This document shows, piece by piece, positions 52,603 to 62,029 of a stretch of 64,000 bases of DNA (its first letter is position 1; each line of letters begins with the position of its first letter). This DNA comes from Streptomyces sp. CB02980. Its GTDB lineage: Bacteria > Actinomycetota > Actinomycetes > Streptomycetales > Streptomycetaceae. The notes beneath the pieces are model-generated. The model worked only from the letters and a program-made list of their open reading frames with translations. It searched no databases and was not told the DNA's origin. The stretch lies in contig NZ_JACSCH020000015.1 in the NCBI RefSeq assembly GCF_014451325.2, positions 1-64,000 on the forward strand. Direction: 5' to 3'. The translations under genes and the position numbers were made by a program.

Positions 52603-53903
52603 TTCTCGTTCCAGACCCGCGGCCGCAGCGCCGTGCCGCTCTTCCCCGACACCGGGGTCTTCACGGCGAGGAACTGGTTCACACCGATCCGGTTGCGCTC
52701 GAAGGAGACGGCGGATGCCGCCATGTAGAGCCGCCAGATCCTCGCCCGGCCCGGTGAGGTGAGCCGGACCGCCCGGTCCCACCCGCGCTCCAGGTTGGCC
52801 ACCCAGCGGCGCAGGGTCAGGGCGTAGTGCTCGCGGATCGCCTCCACGTCCCTGACCTCGAAGCCGGCGTCCTCCAGGGTGCTCAGCGTGCGGCCCATGG
52901 GGGCGAGTTCGCCGTCGGGGAAGACGTACGCGTCGATGAAGACGTCGACCTCGTACGCCTCCTCGTCGGGCTCGGGGCGCCGCGAGATCTGATGGTTGAG
53001 GAGCCGTCCGCCGGACTTGAGGAGCCCGTACAGGATGTCGGCGTACTCCCGGTACCGGACGGCGCCGACGTGCTCGGCCATGCCGATCGAGGAGATCGCG
53101 TCGAACGGGCCGTCCGTGACGTCCCGGTAGTCCTGGACGCGGATCTCGATCAGGTCGGTCAGCCCCTCGTCGGCGATCCGCTTGCGGGCGTACGCGGCCT
53201 GCTCGCGGGAGAGGGTGATGCCGACGACCCTGGCCCCGTACTCCCGGGCCGCGTGGAGGGCCATGGAGCCCCATCCGCAGCCCACGTCGAGGAGCCGGTC
53301 GCCCTCCTTCAGGTTCAGCTTGCGGGCGATCAGGTCCAGCTTGTCGCGCTGGGCGTCCTCCAGGGTCGCGTCGGGGCCGTCGGAGGCCCAGTACGCGCAC
53401 GAGTAGACCATCGACGGGCCGAGCACCAGCTCGTAGAAGTCGTTGCCCACGTCGTAGTGGTGGCTGATCGCCTGCTTGTCACGGCGCCGGGTGTGCCGGC
53501 CGCCGCTGCGGCCGCGCATCTCCTCGGCCGGCGGCTGCGGCGGCAGCGGCGGGCCGGCCAGTTTCAGCAGGGCGCGGGCGGCGGCGCGCAGCCGCGGGTC
53601 GCGCGCGGACGCGAGCAGCCCCCTGGTGTCCTCGTCACGCTCCCAGAGCAGGCCGGAGATCCCGTCCAGAAGCTCGTAGAGGTCTCCCTCGACGTCCAGC
53701 TCCCCGGCCACCCAGGCGCGGGCCAGGCCCAGTTCGCCGGGCTTCCAGATCATCCTCCGCAGGGCGCGGCGATCGCGGACGATCAGGACGGGGCCGCCCA
53801 CTGGACCGGCTTCACTGCCGTCCCAGGCTCGCAGTCGGACCGGGAGCGGTCCGCCCAGCAGCTCCTCGGCGAGAGTCGTCAGCCGCGACGCGGCGTCGGC
53901 CAT
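52596..53903 (-). CDS. Cyclopropane-fatty-acyl-phospholipid synthase-family methyltransferase
   Basis: 435 residues. An N-terminal domain (about 1-120; VLIVRDRRALRRMIWKPGELG) binds lipid in relatives; the SAM-methyltransferase domain has LLDVGCGWGSMALHAA and ISSIGMAEHVG, and the C-terminal motif MAASAVSFERNRIGVNQFL is typical of the family. It transfers a methyl or methylene group from SAM to unsaturated acyl chains of phospholipids. ATG at 53903 has GGAGG eight bases upstream. Other mycolic-type modifications are possible, but a single-copy CFA-like role is most likely. Confidence 0.87.
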   Translation of the reverse strand: MADAASRLTTLAEELLGGPLPVRLRAWDGSEAGPVGGPVLIVRDRRALRRMIWKPGELGLARAWVAGELDVEGDLYELLDGISGLLWERDEDTRGLLASARDPRLRAAARALLKLAGPPLPPQPPAEEMRGRSGGRHTRRRDKQAISHHYDVGNDFYELVLGPSMVYSCAYWASDGPDATLEDAQRDKLDLIARKLNLKEGDRLLDVGCGWGSMALHAAREYGARVVGITLSREQAAYARKRIADEGLTDLIEIRVQDYRDVTDGPFDAISSIGMAEHVGAVRYREYADILYGLLKSGGRLLNHQISRRPEPDEEAYEVDVFIDAYVFPDGELAPMGRTLSTLEDAGFEVRDVEAIREHYALTLRRWVANLERGWDRAVRLTSPGRARIWRLYMAASAVSFERNRIGVNQFLAVKTPVSGKSGTALRPRVWNEKA

Positions 53904-54011
53904 GGTGCACACCTCCGTGATCTCGTGCCCCAGAAATGCTCGTCACCAAGGGAACACCGTCCGTAGGCGTTTGCAGTCCCGGCACAGCGCAATCAGTCGG
54001 CAAAACACGCG

Positions 54012-54047
54012 AAGGGCCGTCCGCACCACGGATGGCGGACGGCCCTT
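54012..54047. terminator. Terminator between NADH dehydrogenase and the methyltransferase gene
   Basis: Perfect 13-bp stem AAGGGCCGTCCGC with a ten-base loop; TTTT follows on the plus side. It would stop ndh transcripts. Downstream of it, GTACTGCTG-like triplet repeats occupy 54060-54100. Confidence 0.82.
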
Positions 54048-54113
54048 TTACGGCCTTGCGTGTACTGCTGGTACTGCTGGTACTGCCTGTGCTGCTGGTG
54101 CGGCGGTGACCGC

Positions 54114-55493
54114 TCAGGAGGCCTTGGCCTTCTCCTGCGCCGGGGCGGCCGGCGCGGGGGCGGGCTTGGCGGCCTCGTAGAACTCCTCGCGCGGAGTCTC
54201 CATGGCGCCGAGGGAGACGACCTCGCGCTTGAGGAACATCGCGAGGGTCCAGTCGGCGAAGACACGGATCTTGCGGTTCCAGGTCGGCATCGCCATGCCG
54301 TGGTAGCCACGGTGCATGTACCAGGCGAGACGGCCCTTGAGCTTGATCTTCACCTTGCCGACGACGATCATCGCGACGCCCTTGTGCAGGCCGAGGCCGG
54401 CGACGGCGCCCTTGTTGGCGTGGCTGTACTCGGCCTGCGGGAAGCCGCGCATGCCGGCCACCACGTTGTCACCGAGGACCTTGGCCTGGCGCAGGGCGTG
54501 CTGGGCGTTCGGCGGGCACCAGGCGTTCGGGTTGCCCGCCTTGCGGCCGACCATGTCCGGGACCTGGGCGTTGTCGCCCGCGGCCCACGCGTAGTCGAGG
54601 CCGTTGATCTGGAGCTTCTCGTTGCAGTCCACGTGGCCGCGGGGGCCGAGCGGCAGACCGAAGCGGGAGAGCGCCGGGTTCGGCTTCACGCCGGCGGTCC
54701 ACACGATCGTGTTGGAGTCGACCTCGAGGCCGTTCTTCAGCACGACGTGGCCGTCGACGCAGGAGTCCATGGAGGTCTCGAGGTAGATCTCGATCCCGCG
54801 GCTCTCCAGGTGCTCCTTGCCGTACTGGCCGAGCTTGGGGCCCACCTCGGGGAGGATCTTGTCGGCCGCGTCGACCAGGACGAAGCGCATGTCCTCGCGC
54901 GACACGTTCTGGTAGTACTTCGCGGCGTCCCGGGCCAGGTCCTCGACCTCGCCGATGGTCTCCGCGCCGGCGAAGCCGCCGCCCACGAAGACGAAGGTCA
55001 GCGCCTTGCGGCGGACCTCCTCGTCCGTGGTCGAGTCGGCCTTGTCGAGCTGCTCGAGGACGTGGTTGCGCAGGCCGATGGCCTCCTCGATGCCCTTCAT
55101 ACCGATGCCCTGCTCGGCGAGGCCGGGGATCGGGAAGGTACGGGAGACGGCGCCCATCGCGATGACGAGGTAGTCGAAAGGCAGCTCGTACGCCTCGCCG
55201 ACGAGCGGCGCGATCGTGGCGACCTTGCGGTCCTGGTCGATGGTGGTGACCCGGCCGGTGAGCACCTCGGCTCCGCGCACGACGCGTCGCAGCGGGACGA
55301 CGACGTGGCGCGGCGAGATGCTGCCGGCGGCGGCTTCGGGGAGGAAGGGCTGGTAGGTCATGTACGACCGCGGGTCGACGACCGTGACGGTCGCCTCCGC
55401 GTAGCGCATCTTCTTGAGGATGCGCCGAGCTGCGTACAGGCCTACGTACCCGCCGCCTACTACGAGGATCCTGGGACGCTCCGTGGTGCTCAT
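54114..55493 (-). CDS. ndh: Type II NADH:quinone oxidoreductase (NDH-2)
   Basis: Oxidises NADH and reduces menaquinone without pumping protons, at the cytoplasmic membrane face. 459 residues. FAD-binding ILVVGGGYVGLYAARR at the start, the second Rossmann motif FVFVGGGFAGAETIGE for NADH, and AWAAGDNAQVPD near the FAD end. A C-terminal amphipathic membrane anchor (RKIRVFADWTLAMFLKREV) is followed by a Pro/Ala tail. ATG at 55493. The long 370-base upstream region contains a near-consensus Rex-type site, consistent with NADH-responsive control. Confidence 0.9.
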   Translation of the reverse strand: MSTTERPRILVVGGGYVGLYAARRILKKMRYAEATVTVVDPRSYMTYQPFLPEAAAGSISPRHVVVPLRRVVRGAEVLTGRVTTIDQDRKVATIAPLVGEAYELPFDYLVIAMGAVSRTFPIPGLAEQGIGMKGIEEAIGLRNHVLEQLDKADSTTDEEVRRKALTFVFVGGGFAGAETIGEVEDLARDAAKYYQNVSREDMRFVLVDAADKILPEVGPKLGQYGKEHLESRGIEIYLETSMDSCVDGHVVLKNGLEVDSNTIVWTAGVKPNPALSRFGLPLGPRGHVDCNEKLQINGLDYAWAAGDNAQVPDMVGRKAGNPNAWCPPNAQHALRQAKVLGDNVVAGMRGFPQAEYSHANKGAVAGLGLHKGVAMIVVGKVKIKLKGRLAWYMHRGYHGMAMPTWNRKIRVFADWTLAMFLKREVVSLGAMETPREEFYEAAKPAPAPAAPAQEKAKAS

Positions 55494-55632
55494 GAGATCG
55501 AGTATCCACCCCTCCTGAGGGGGGTGCTCGTGCGCCCCTTCACAAGGTCTTCGGACACCTCTGCTACACTCCGCCGCCCACGTGATCCATGTCATGGTGG
55601 TGCAAAGGAACCGGAGTGCGGGGGCGAACGTT

Positions 55633-55649
55633 GTTCACCCCTTGTGAAC
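55633..55649. promoter_or_regulatory. Inverted repeat GTTCAC-CCCTT-GTGAAC
   Basis: Perfect 6-bp arms 140-155 bases upstream of ndh. The half-sites are those of Rex but in the opposite orientation to the consensus; it may bind Rex or another redox regulator, or form a hairpin. Confidence 0.4.
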
Positions 55650-55734
55650 TGGCCCGGAGAGCCTCCGTTAACGCTGAACCGCGAGGCCCGTTCACGCGAT
55701 GGAAACAACGAGCGAATCGGCCTCCACACCTGCG

Positions 55735-55798
55735 AAAGGGCCCTGAGGCACCACCCGAAGGGCCCAAAGACCCCCCTCGGACGCCATCAGGGCCCTTT
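55735..55798 (-). terminator. Terminator of the ppx operon
   Basis: AAAGGGCCCTGA pairs with TCAGGGCCCTTT across 40 bases that contain a second GGGCCC element, about 65 bases downstream of the ppx stop. Confidence 0.7.
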
Positions 55799-55801
55799 TC
55801 C

Positions 55802-55819
55802 TTGTGAAGAACTTCACGA
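55802..55819. promoter_or_regulatory. Rex-operator-like palindrome
   Basis: TTGTGAA-GAAC-TTCACGA matches the Rex consensus TTGTGAAnnnnTTCACAA at all but one position. It is about 310 bases upstream of ndh and just after the ppx stop, far for direct repression, so its target is uncertain. Confidence 0.55.
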
Positions 55820-55863
55820 ACTTTCCCGACGACATGTCGCCGGGGGCCGTCGATAGGTGCCCA

Positions 55864-56778
55864 CTATGCGACGGATAGGGCGATCCCATCGAGGATGTCG
55901 TGCTCGCTGACGACGACCTCGTGGGCTCCAACCCGCTCGACGATCTCCCTCAGGACGATCGCGCCGGCGATGATCACGTCGACCCGACCGGGGTGGATGA
56001 CGGGGATCGCGGCCCGCTCGGCGTGGGTGGAGGCGAGCAGCCGGTCGGTGACCTCGGCGACCTGGGCGGCGGAGATCCGGGCGTGGTGGATCTTCTCGGA
56101 GTCGTACTCCGGGAGCCCGAGGGCGATGGCGGCGACCGTGGTGACAGAGCCGGCGAGCCCGACGAGGGTCTCGGCGGTGTCGATCGGGACGGTCTCGGCC
56201 GCCAGGTCGAGCGCGGCCCGGACGTCGGCGCGGATCGCGTCGGCCTCCTCGGCGGTCGGCGGGTCGTGCCGGACGTGCCGCTCGGTGAGCCGGACGCAGC
56301 CGATGTCGACGGAGCGGGCCGCCTCGACGTGCCGGTTGCCGACGACGAACTCGGTCGAGCCGCCGCCGATGTCCACGACCAGACGGCGGTCGTCGCCGTG
56401 CAGCTCGCCGGTGGCGCCGGTGAAGGAGAACGCGGCCTCCTGGTCGCCGGTGATCACCTCGGGTTCGACACCGAGGATCTCCACGACCCCGTTCACGAAG
56501 TCCGCGCGGTTCTCGGCGTCGCGGGAGGCGGAGGTGGCGACGAAGCGCACCTTCTCGGCGCCCAGCTCCTTGATGACCTCGGCGTACGCGCGGCAGGCGG
56601 CGAAGGTCCGCTCCAGGGCCTCGGGGGCGAGCCGGCCGGTCTTGTCGACGCCCTGCCCGAGCCGGACGATCGTCATCCGCCGGTCCAGCTCGATCAGGTC
56701 ACCCGTGTCGGGGTGGACATCGGCGACGAGGAGGCGGATGGAGTTCGTACCGCAGTCGATTCCGGCGACCCGGGTCAC
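55864..56778 (-). CDS. Exopolyphosphatase/guanosine-pentaphosphatase (Ppx/GppA) family
   Basis: 304 residues, the short one-domain form. ASKHA-fold motifs: GIDCGTNSIRLL (phosphate 1), VVDIGGGSTEFV (phosphate 2) and GLAGSVTTVAAIALGL. It hydrolyses polyphosphate or converts pppGpp to ppGpp. GTG at 56778 shares GTGA with the DUF501 stop, the conserved actinobacterial arrangement DUF501-Ppx. Start upstream of this would overlap DUF501 without conservation. Confidence 0.9.
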   Translation of the reverse strand: MTRVAGIDCGTNSIRLLVADVHPDTGDLIELDRRMTIVRLGQGVDKTGRLAPEALERTFAACRAYAEVIKELGAEKVRFVATSASRDAENRADFVNGVVEILGVEPEVITGDQEAAFSFTGATGELHGDDRRLVVDIGGGSTEFVVGNRHVEAARSVDIGCVRLTERHVRHDPPTAEEADAIRADVRAALDLAAETVPIDTAETLVGLAGSVTTVAAIALGLPEYDSEKIHHARISAAQVAEVTDRLLASTHAERAAIPVIHPGRVDVIIAGAIVLREIVERVGAHEVVVSEHDILDGIALSVA

Positions 56779-57326
56779 TCCGCCCCCTCCTTCTTCTCCT
56801 CGTCCTTGTCCACGCACGGCGTGACGCAGGCGCCCTTCGCCCACCACTCCGGCAGCATCGCGAGCGCCTCGTCGCCGAACGGGTTCACACCCGGTCCGGC
56901 GGCCAGCGAGTGGCCGACGAGGACGTGCAGGCACTTCACCCGGTCCGGCATGCCGCCGGCGCTCGGGAAGCCCTTGAGGACCTCGATGGCGTCACGGCGC
57001 GCGATGTAGTCCTCGTGCGCGGCCCGGTAGGCGGCGGCGAGCTCCGGGTCGGTGGCGAGCCGGGCCTGCATCTCCTTCATGACCCCGTTGGCCTCCAGGG
57101 TCCCGATGGCCGAGGCCGCCCGGGGGCAGGTCAGGTAGTACGTGGTCGGGAACGGCGTGCCGTCGGGGAGCCGGGGCGCGGTCTCGACGACGTCCGGGTT
57201 GCCGCACGGGCAGCGGTGCGCGATGGCGCGCAGGCCGCGGGGCGGCCGGCCGAGCTGGAGCTCGAAGGCGGCGATGTCCCGCTCGGTGGGCTCGGTGCGT
57301 TCGGTCTGCGGAGGGGGCGTTTCCAT
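56775..57326 (-). CDS. DUF501 protein
   Basis: 183 residues. AFELQLGRPPRGLRAIAHRC opens the family domain; RCPCGNPDVVETAPRLPDG and YYLTCPRA carry conserved Cys residues that may bind metal. A further C-x-C-like pair lies in WAKGACVTPCVDKDEE. Function unknown; it always travels with Ppx, DivIC and enolase genes in actinobacteria, as here. ATG at 57326, 41 bases after the FtsB/DivIC gene. Confidence 0.88.
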   Translation of the reverse strand: METPPPQTERTEPTERDIAAFELQLGRPPRGLRAIAHRCPCGNPDVVETAPRLPDGTPFPTTYYLTCPRAASAIGTLEANGVMKEMQARLATDPELAAAYRAAHEDYIARRDAIEVLKGFPSAGGMPDRVKCLHVLVGHSLAAGPGVNPFGDEALAMLPEWWAKGACVTPCVDKDEEKKEGAE

Positions 57327-57367
57327 GTGTGTTTCGGTTGCCTTGCTCGTCTGGTGCGGAGGAGGGG

Positions 57368-57838
57368 TCAGGGGCGGTCGGCGTGGTCGACGCCGTCCCA
57401 GAGGTTGTCGTACCAGGGGCGGTCCGCCGCGCCCTGGTCGCCGCGGGGCCGTTGCTCCGCGTCGGGGTCGTTCACGGTGAAGCCGGTCTCGCCGGGCAGC
57501 ACGTAGTGGAGGTGCTCGCGGGCGAGGCGGCGGACGTAGGCCGGGTCCTGGAGGCGGGCCTTCTCGTCCCTGAGTTCCTCGACCCGGCGGGCGGCCTCGG
57601 CGGCCCTGCGCTCCTGCTCGGCGATCTCGCCCTGCTGGGAGACGTAGCTCCGCATCGGGTAGGCGAGCGCCACGACGAGGGAGCAGACGACCAGGGCGAG
57701 GAAGGCCGCGCGGCCGGTGAGCCGGGAGCGGCGGGCCTGGCGGCGGGTCTGGGAGCGGTAGACACGGGCGGCGGTCTGCTCGCCGAGCAGTCTGATCCGG
57801 GTCGCGGTGGAGAACCGGTCCCGGTCCTTCGCGGCCAT
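57368..57838 (-). CDS. FtsB/DivIC-family septum formation protein
   Basis: 156 residues. A basic cytoplasmic N-terminus of about 43 residues, one transmembrane helix (about 44-63, AAFLALVVCSLVVALAY), then a coiled coil (GEIAEQERRAAEAARRVEEL) and the FtsB signature DPAYVRRLAREHLHYVLPGE. It is a bitopic part of the FtsQLB-like divisome complex. ATG at 57838. Lies between enolase and DUF501, as in other Streptomyces, in the same direction. Confidence 0.9.
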   Translation of the reverse strand: MAAKDRDRFSTATRIRLLGEQTAARVYRSQTRRQARRSRLTGRAAFLALVVCSLVVALAYPMRSYVSQQGEIAEQERRAAEAARRVEELRDEKARLQDPAYVRRLAREHLHYVLPGETGFTVNDPDAEQRPRGDQGAADRPWYDNLWDGVDHADRP

Positions 57839-57956
57839 GTCGTGTCGCCTCCCCTGTTCACGCGGACGTCCCCGCACACGGTACGGGACCGAGTACGGGG
57901 ACGTACGGAAGCCGCCCTGCGGAGGGGCTCAGCCGTCGATCAGCCTTGCGGGGTGA

Positions 57957-59494
<1,538 letters not shown>

Positions 59495-59537
59495 CCCCGG
59501 CCCGACGCGCACGGGGGATGGGCGCGTCGGGCCGGGG
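59495..59537 (-). terminator. Terminator after the Rpf/LysM gene
   Basis: Perfect 16-bp stem CCCCGGCCCGACGCGC with complement, 62 bases beyond the stop. Confidence 0.82.
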
Positions 59538-59599
59538 TGGTCACCGCGGGAGGGTCGGAGGGGCCGCGTGAGCCGCCGGACTCACGCGAGCCGCCGGGC

Positions 59600-60328
59600 T
59601 CACTTCAGGTGAAGCTGCTGGCCCGGGTAGATGAGGTCGGCGTTCTCGACGACGTCCTTGTTCAGCTCGAAGAGCTTGGCCCAGCCGCCCTTGACGCCGT
59701 GCGCCTGGGCGATCTTGCTGAGGGTGTCGCCGGCCACGACCTTGTACTCGCCGTCACCCTTCTTGACCTTCTTGCCGGTCGGGGTGGTGACGGTCTTCTT
59801 CGCGGCGGCCTGCGGAGCGGCCTGCTGCTGCGTGGCCTTCTTCGGGGCCTGGCGCTGCTCGCTGCGGGTGGTCGGCTGCTCGGCCTTCCGCTCCTGCTGC
59901 TGCGGCTGCTGGGTGCTCTGCTGCGGCGCGCTCTCGGCGGCGCCACCGTCGTACGAGGCACCGGAGAGGCCCACGCCACAGGACGGCCAGGCACCCTTGC
60001 CCTGGCCCGCGAGGACCTTCTCGGCAATGGTGATCTGCTGGGACTTCGACGCCTGGTTGGCGGTCGGGGCGTAGGCGGTGCCGCCGTACGCGGCCCAGGT
60101 GGAGGCCGAGAACTGCAGGCCGCCGTAGTAGCCGTTGCCCGTGTTGATGGACCAGTTGCCGCCGGACTCGCACGCGGCGACGGTGTCCCACTCGGAGGCC
60201 GTGGCGGCCGAGGCGGTGCCCGCGGTCATCAGCGGGGCGGCCACGGCGACACCGGTGACGCCGACGAGCGTGACGACCTGGGTGGCCTTGGAGGGACGAC
60301 GGTGTTTGCCCTTACCGGAAAACAGCAT
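59600..60328 (-). CDS. rpfA: Resuscitation-promoting factor-like muralytic protein with LysM (RpfA type)
   Basis: 242 residues: signal peptide (cleavage near GTASAATA), a transglycosylase-like Rpf domain (about 40-115; WDTVAACESGGNW with the catalytic Glu, NGYYGGLQFSASTWAAYGG), a Gln/Lys-rich linker, then a C-terminal LysM (GDGEYKVVAGDTLSKIAQAHG). Secreted peptidoglycan lytic enzyme used in spore germination. ATG at 60328 with AGGAG upstream. Preceded by a ydaO-type c-di-AMP riboswitch, the known arrangement for Streptomyces rpfA. Confidence 0.9.
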   Translation of the reverse strand: MLFSGKGKHRRPSKATQVVTLVGVTGVAVAAPLMTAGTASAATASEWDTVAACESGGNWSINTGNGYYGGLQFSASTWAAYGGTAYAPTANQASKSQQITIAEKVLAGQGKGAWPSCGVGLSGASYDGGAAESAPQQSTQQPQQQERKAEQPTTRSEQRQAPKKATQQQAAPQAAAKKTVTTPTGKKVKKGDGEYKVVAGDTLSKIAQAHGVKGGWAKLFELNKDVVENADLIYPGQQLHLK

Positions 60329-60340
60329 GGAGATTCTCCT

Positions 60341-60480
60341 CACCGACGCCTGTGAGGTGAGCTGTCGGGTTCGGGCCGGAAAGTTGCCCGGCCGCGTGTC
60401 CTAGCACGCGGCTTCACCCCAAGCCGTTCACCGGCCGTCTGTCTCAACGGCCGGGACCGGCACTTACCTTGGGTCCCCCA
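60341..60480 (-). ncRNA. Cyclic-di-AMP (ydaO/yuaA-type) riboswitch
   Basis: On the minus strand the leader contains, in order, GGGGGACCCAAGGT, CTTGGGGTGAAGCCGCG, a paired GCGTGCTAGGACACGC arm, CCCGAACCCGACAGCTCACC and CAGGCGTCGGTGAGGAG before the start codon. These are the conserved blocks of the ydaO class as seen upstream of Streptomyces rpfA, from memory. High c-di-AMP turns expression off in characterised cases. The boundaries are approximate. Confidence 0.87.
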
Positions 60481-60763
60481 CTCCTGCCTTCGGCGCTTGC
60501 GCGACGACTGTTCCCATCGGCCGACGGCAGGATTCGGCGTTTCGGTCGACGGGGCCCGCGGTGGCGAGCGGTGACGACCGTAGACACAGACCCACCGGAA
60601 GTTCAAAGAGGCGTATTGCGGAAATAACGCCCCTACTTGCCTTCCGGTGGGGGGTGTTTGTGCAGGTGAGAGGCGACGGAAGCAAAGTTTGCGGGCGGAA
60701 CACGCCAGTTGGGGCGAAGAGACCCATGTCTCACTTGCCCAGAACCGGACATACGCCCCCGAA
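60481..60763. other. Promoter region of the riboswitch transcript and end of the second Rpf gene
   Basis: No gene. An imperfect inverted repeat GGCGTATT..AATAACGCC at 60610-60632 could end transcripts of the upstream Rpf gene. A -10/-35 for the riboswitch RNA should lie near 60500-60600 but could not be fixed. Confidence 0.45.
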
Positions 60764-61879
60764 TCACTCCGCCGACGCGGTCGAACCGTTCGTCAGGTCG
60801 AGGGCCTGACCAGGGAGGATGAGGTCCGGATCGAGGCCCACGGTCTGCCGGTTGGCGTCGTAGAGGGCGGTCCAGCCTCCGGGGAGTTCGTTCTCCTGTG
60901 CAATGTCGGACAGATTGTCGCCCGGCTGTACGAGGTAGGAGTCCGAGTTGCCCTGACTGTCCGTTGCGTCCGATTCCTTCGAGGCGTCAGCCGGAGACTT
61001 CTTCAGGGGGTTTTCAGTCAGCTTGCTATCAGATGAAGCATGTCTACCTGAATCGACAGAACTGTCCGGGTTGCCGGTTTCCTCCGGGGCGGCGTCGCCC
61101 CGGTGCTTCCCGGTTCCGGGAGTGGCCGACGACACGTCATCCGTCGGCCCGCCGGGCGTGGGGGCTCCCGGGGCACCGGGCGTACCGGGCGTAACCGGCG
61201 TAACGGACTGATCGGGCGTGCCCGGAGTGGTGGGCACGGTCGGGTGGCCCGGGTCGGTCGACACGGAGGGGCTCGCCGGGGTCGTCGGCGCGACGGGAGC
61301 GGTCGGCGAGACGGGAGTGGCGGGCGCGGTGGGCGAAGCCGTCTCCGTGGCCTTCTTCGCGTCCTTGGACTCCTTGGACTCCTTCGCCTCCGCCGAGGAT
61401 CCCTCGGAGGTCCCGGGAAGGCCGGTGGTCCAGTTCGACTCGGGAACCGGCCCCGTGGGGGCCTTGGGGACGCTCGCGGGGCCGGGGTCCACGCCGGGCG
61501 AGGTGCCGTCGTTCGTCAGGCCGGCGATCGGCGCGCAGGTGGCCCACTCGGTGGAGCCCTTGGCAAGGGCCTTCTCGGCCACCGCGATCTGCTGGGCACG
61601 GCTGGCCAGGTCGGGGCTGGGCGCGTACGTCAGGCCGCCGTTCCGCTCCCAGCTGTCCTGGGTGAACTGGAGCCCGCCGTACATGCCGTTGCCGAAGTTG
61701 GCGCTCCACTGGCCGCCGGACTCGCATTCGGCGACCCGGTCCCAGGTGGCTGCGTCGGCGGCGGAGGCGGACCCGGTGGCGAGCAGCGGCAGCGCCATGG
61801 CGGAGCCGGTCACACCCGCGGCGACGACGATTGCGGGGGCCTGACGGGGGCGACGGTGACGTCCGTTCCCGGAACGCAT
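60764..61879 (-). CDS. Second Rpf-domain muralytic protein with long linker and LysM
   Basis: 371 residues. Signal peptide (cleavage near GSASAADA), Rpf domain (about 44-120; WDRVAECESGGQWSANFGNG, GGLQFTQDSWERNGG) with catalytic Glu. A roughly 180-residue disordered linker rich in TP, Ser, Lys and Asp (APTTPASPSVSTDPG, VTPVTPGTPGAPG) leads to a C-terminal LysM (SYLVQPGDNLSDIAQENELP). ATG at 61879. No c-di-AMP riboswitch is visible upstream, so the tandem paralogues may be expressed at different times. The linker could span the wall. Confidence 0.88.
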   Translation of the reverse strand: MRSGNGRHRRPRQAPAIVVAAGVTGSAMALPLLATGSASAADAATWDRVAECESGGQWSANFGNGMYGGLQFTQDSWERNGGLTYAPSPDLASRAQQIAVAEKALAKGSTEWATCAPIAGLTNDGTSPGVDPGPASVPKAPTGPVPESNWTTGLPGTSEGSSAEAKESKESKDAKKATETASPTAPATPVSPTAPVAPTTPASPSVSTDPGHPTVPTTPGTPDQSVTPVTPGTPGAPGAPTPGGPTDDVSSATPGTGKHRGDAAPEETGNPDSSVDSGRHASSDSKLTENPLKKSPADASKESDATDSQGNSDSYLVQPGDNLSDIAQENELPGGWTALYDANRQTVGLDPDLILPGQALDLTNGSTASAE

Positions 61880-62029
61880 AGGAGCGCCTTTCGCGTGACG
61901 ACTGTGTGGACGACCCGAGTTGCCGAACGTGGCCGAATTACTCAACCACGTTGACGAACCGGGCTGACGGGGAAGGTAGCCGTATTCGAACGCTCATCAC
62001 AAGTCGATGCACCCGCGATCACGTGAAGA

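Larger units (their letters stand above)
55494..55863. other. 370-base intergenic region upstream of ndh
   Basis: Contains the Rex-like palindrome, an inverted GTTCAC/GTGAAC repeat and the ppx terminator listed separately. No reading frame with supporting codon bias was seen. The ndh promoter is not clear; TGTAGCAGAG (about 55566-55575, minus strand) could be a -10 region. Confidence 0.55.

Noticed and set aside
61880-62029. Second c-di-AMP riboswitch upstream of the second Rpf gene
   Set aside because: The GGGGTGAA and CCGACAGCT blocks of the ydaO class are not found in this leader.
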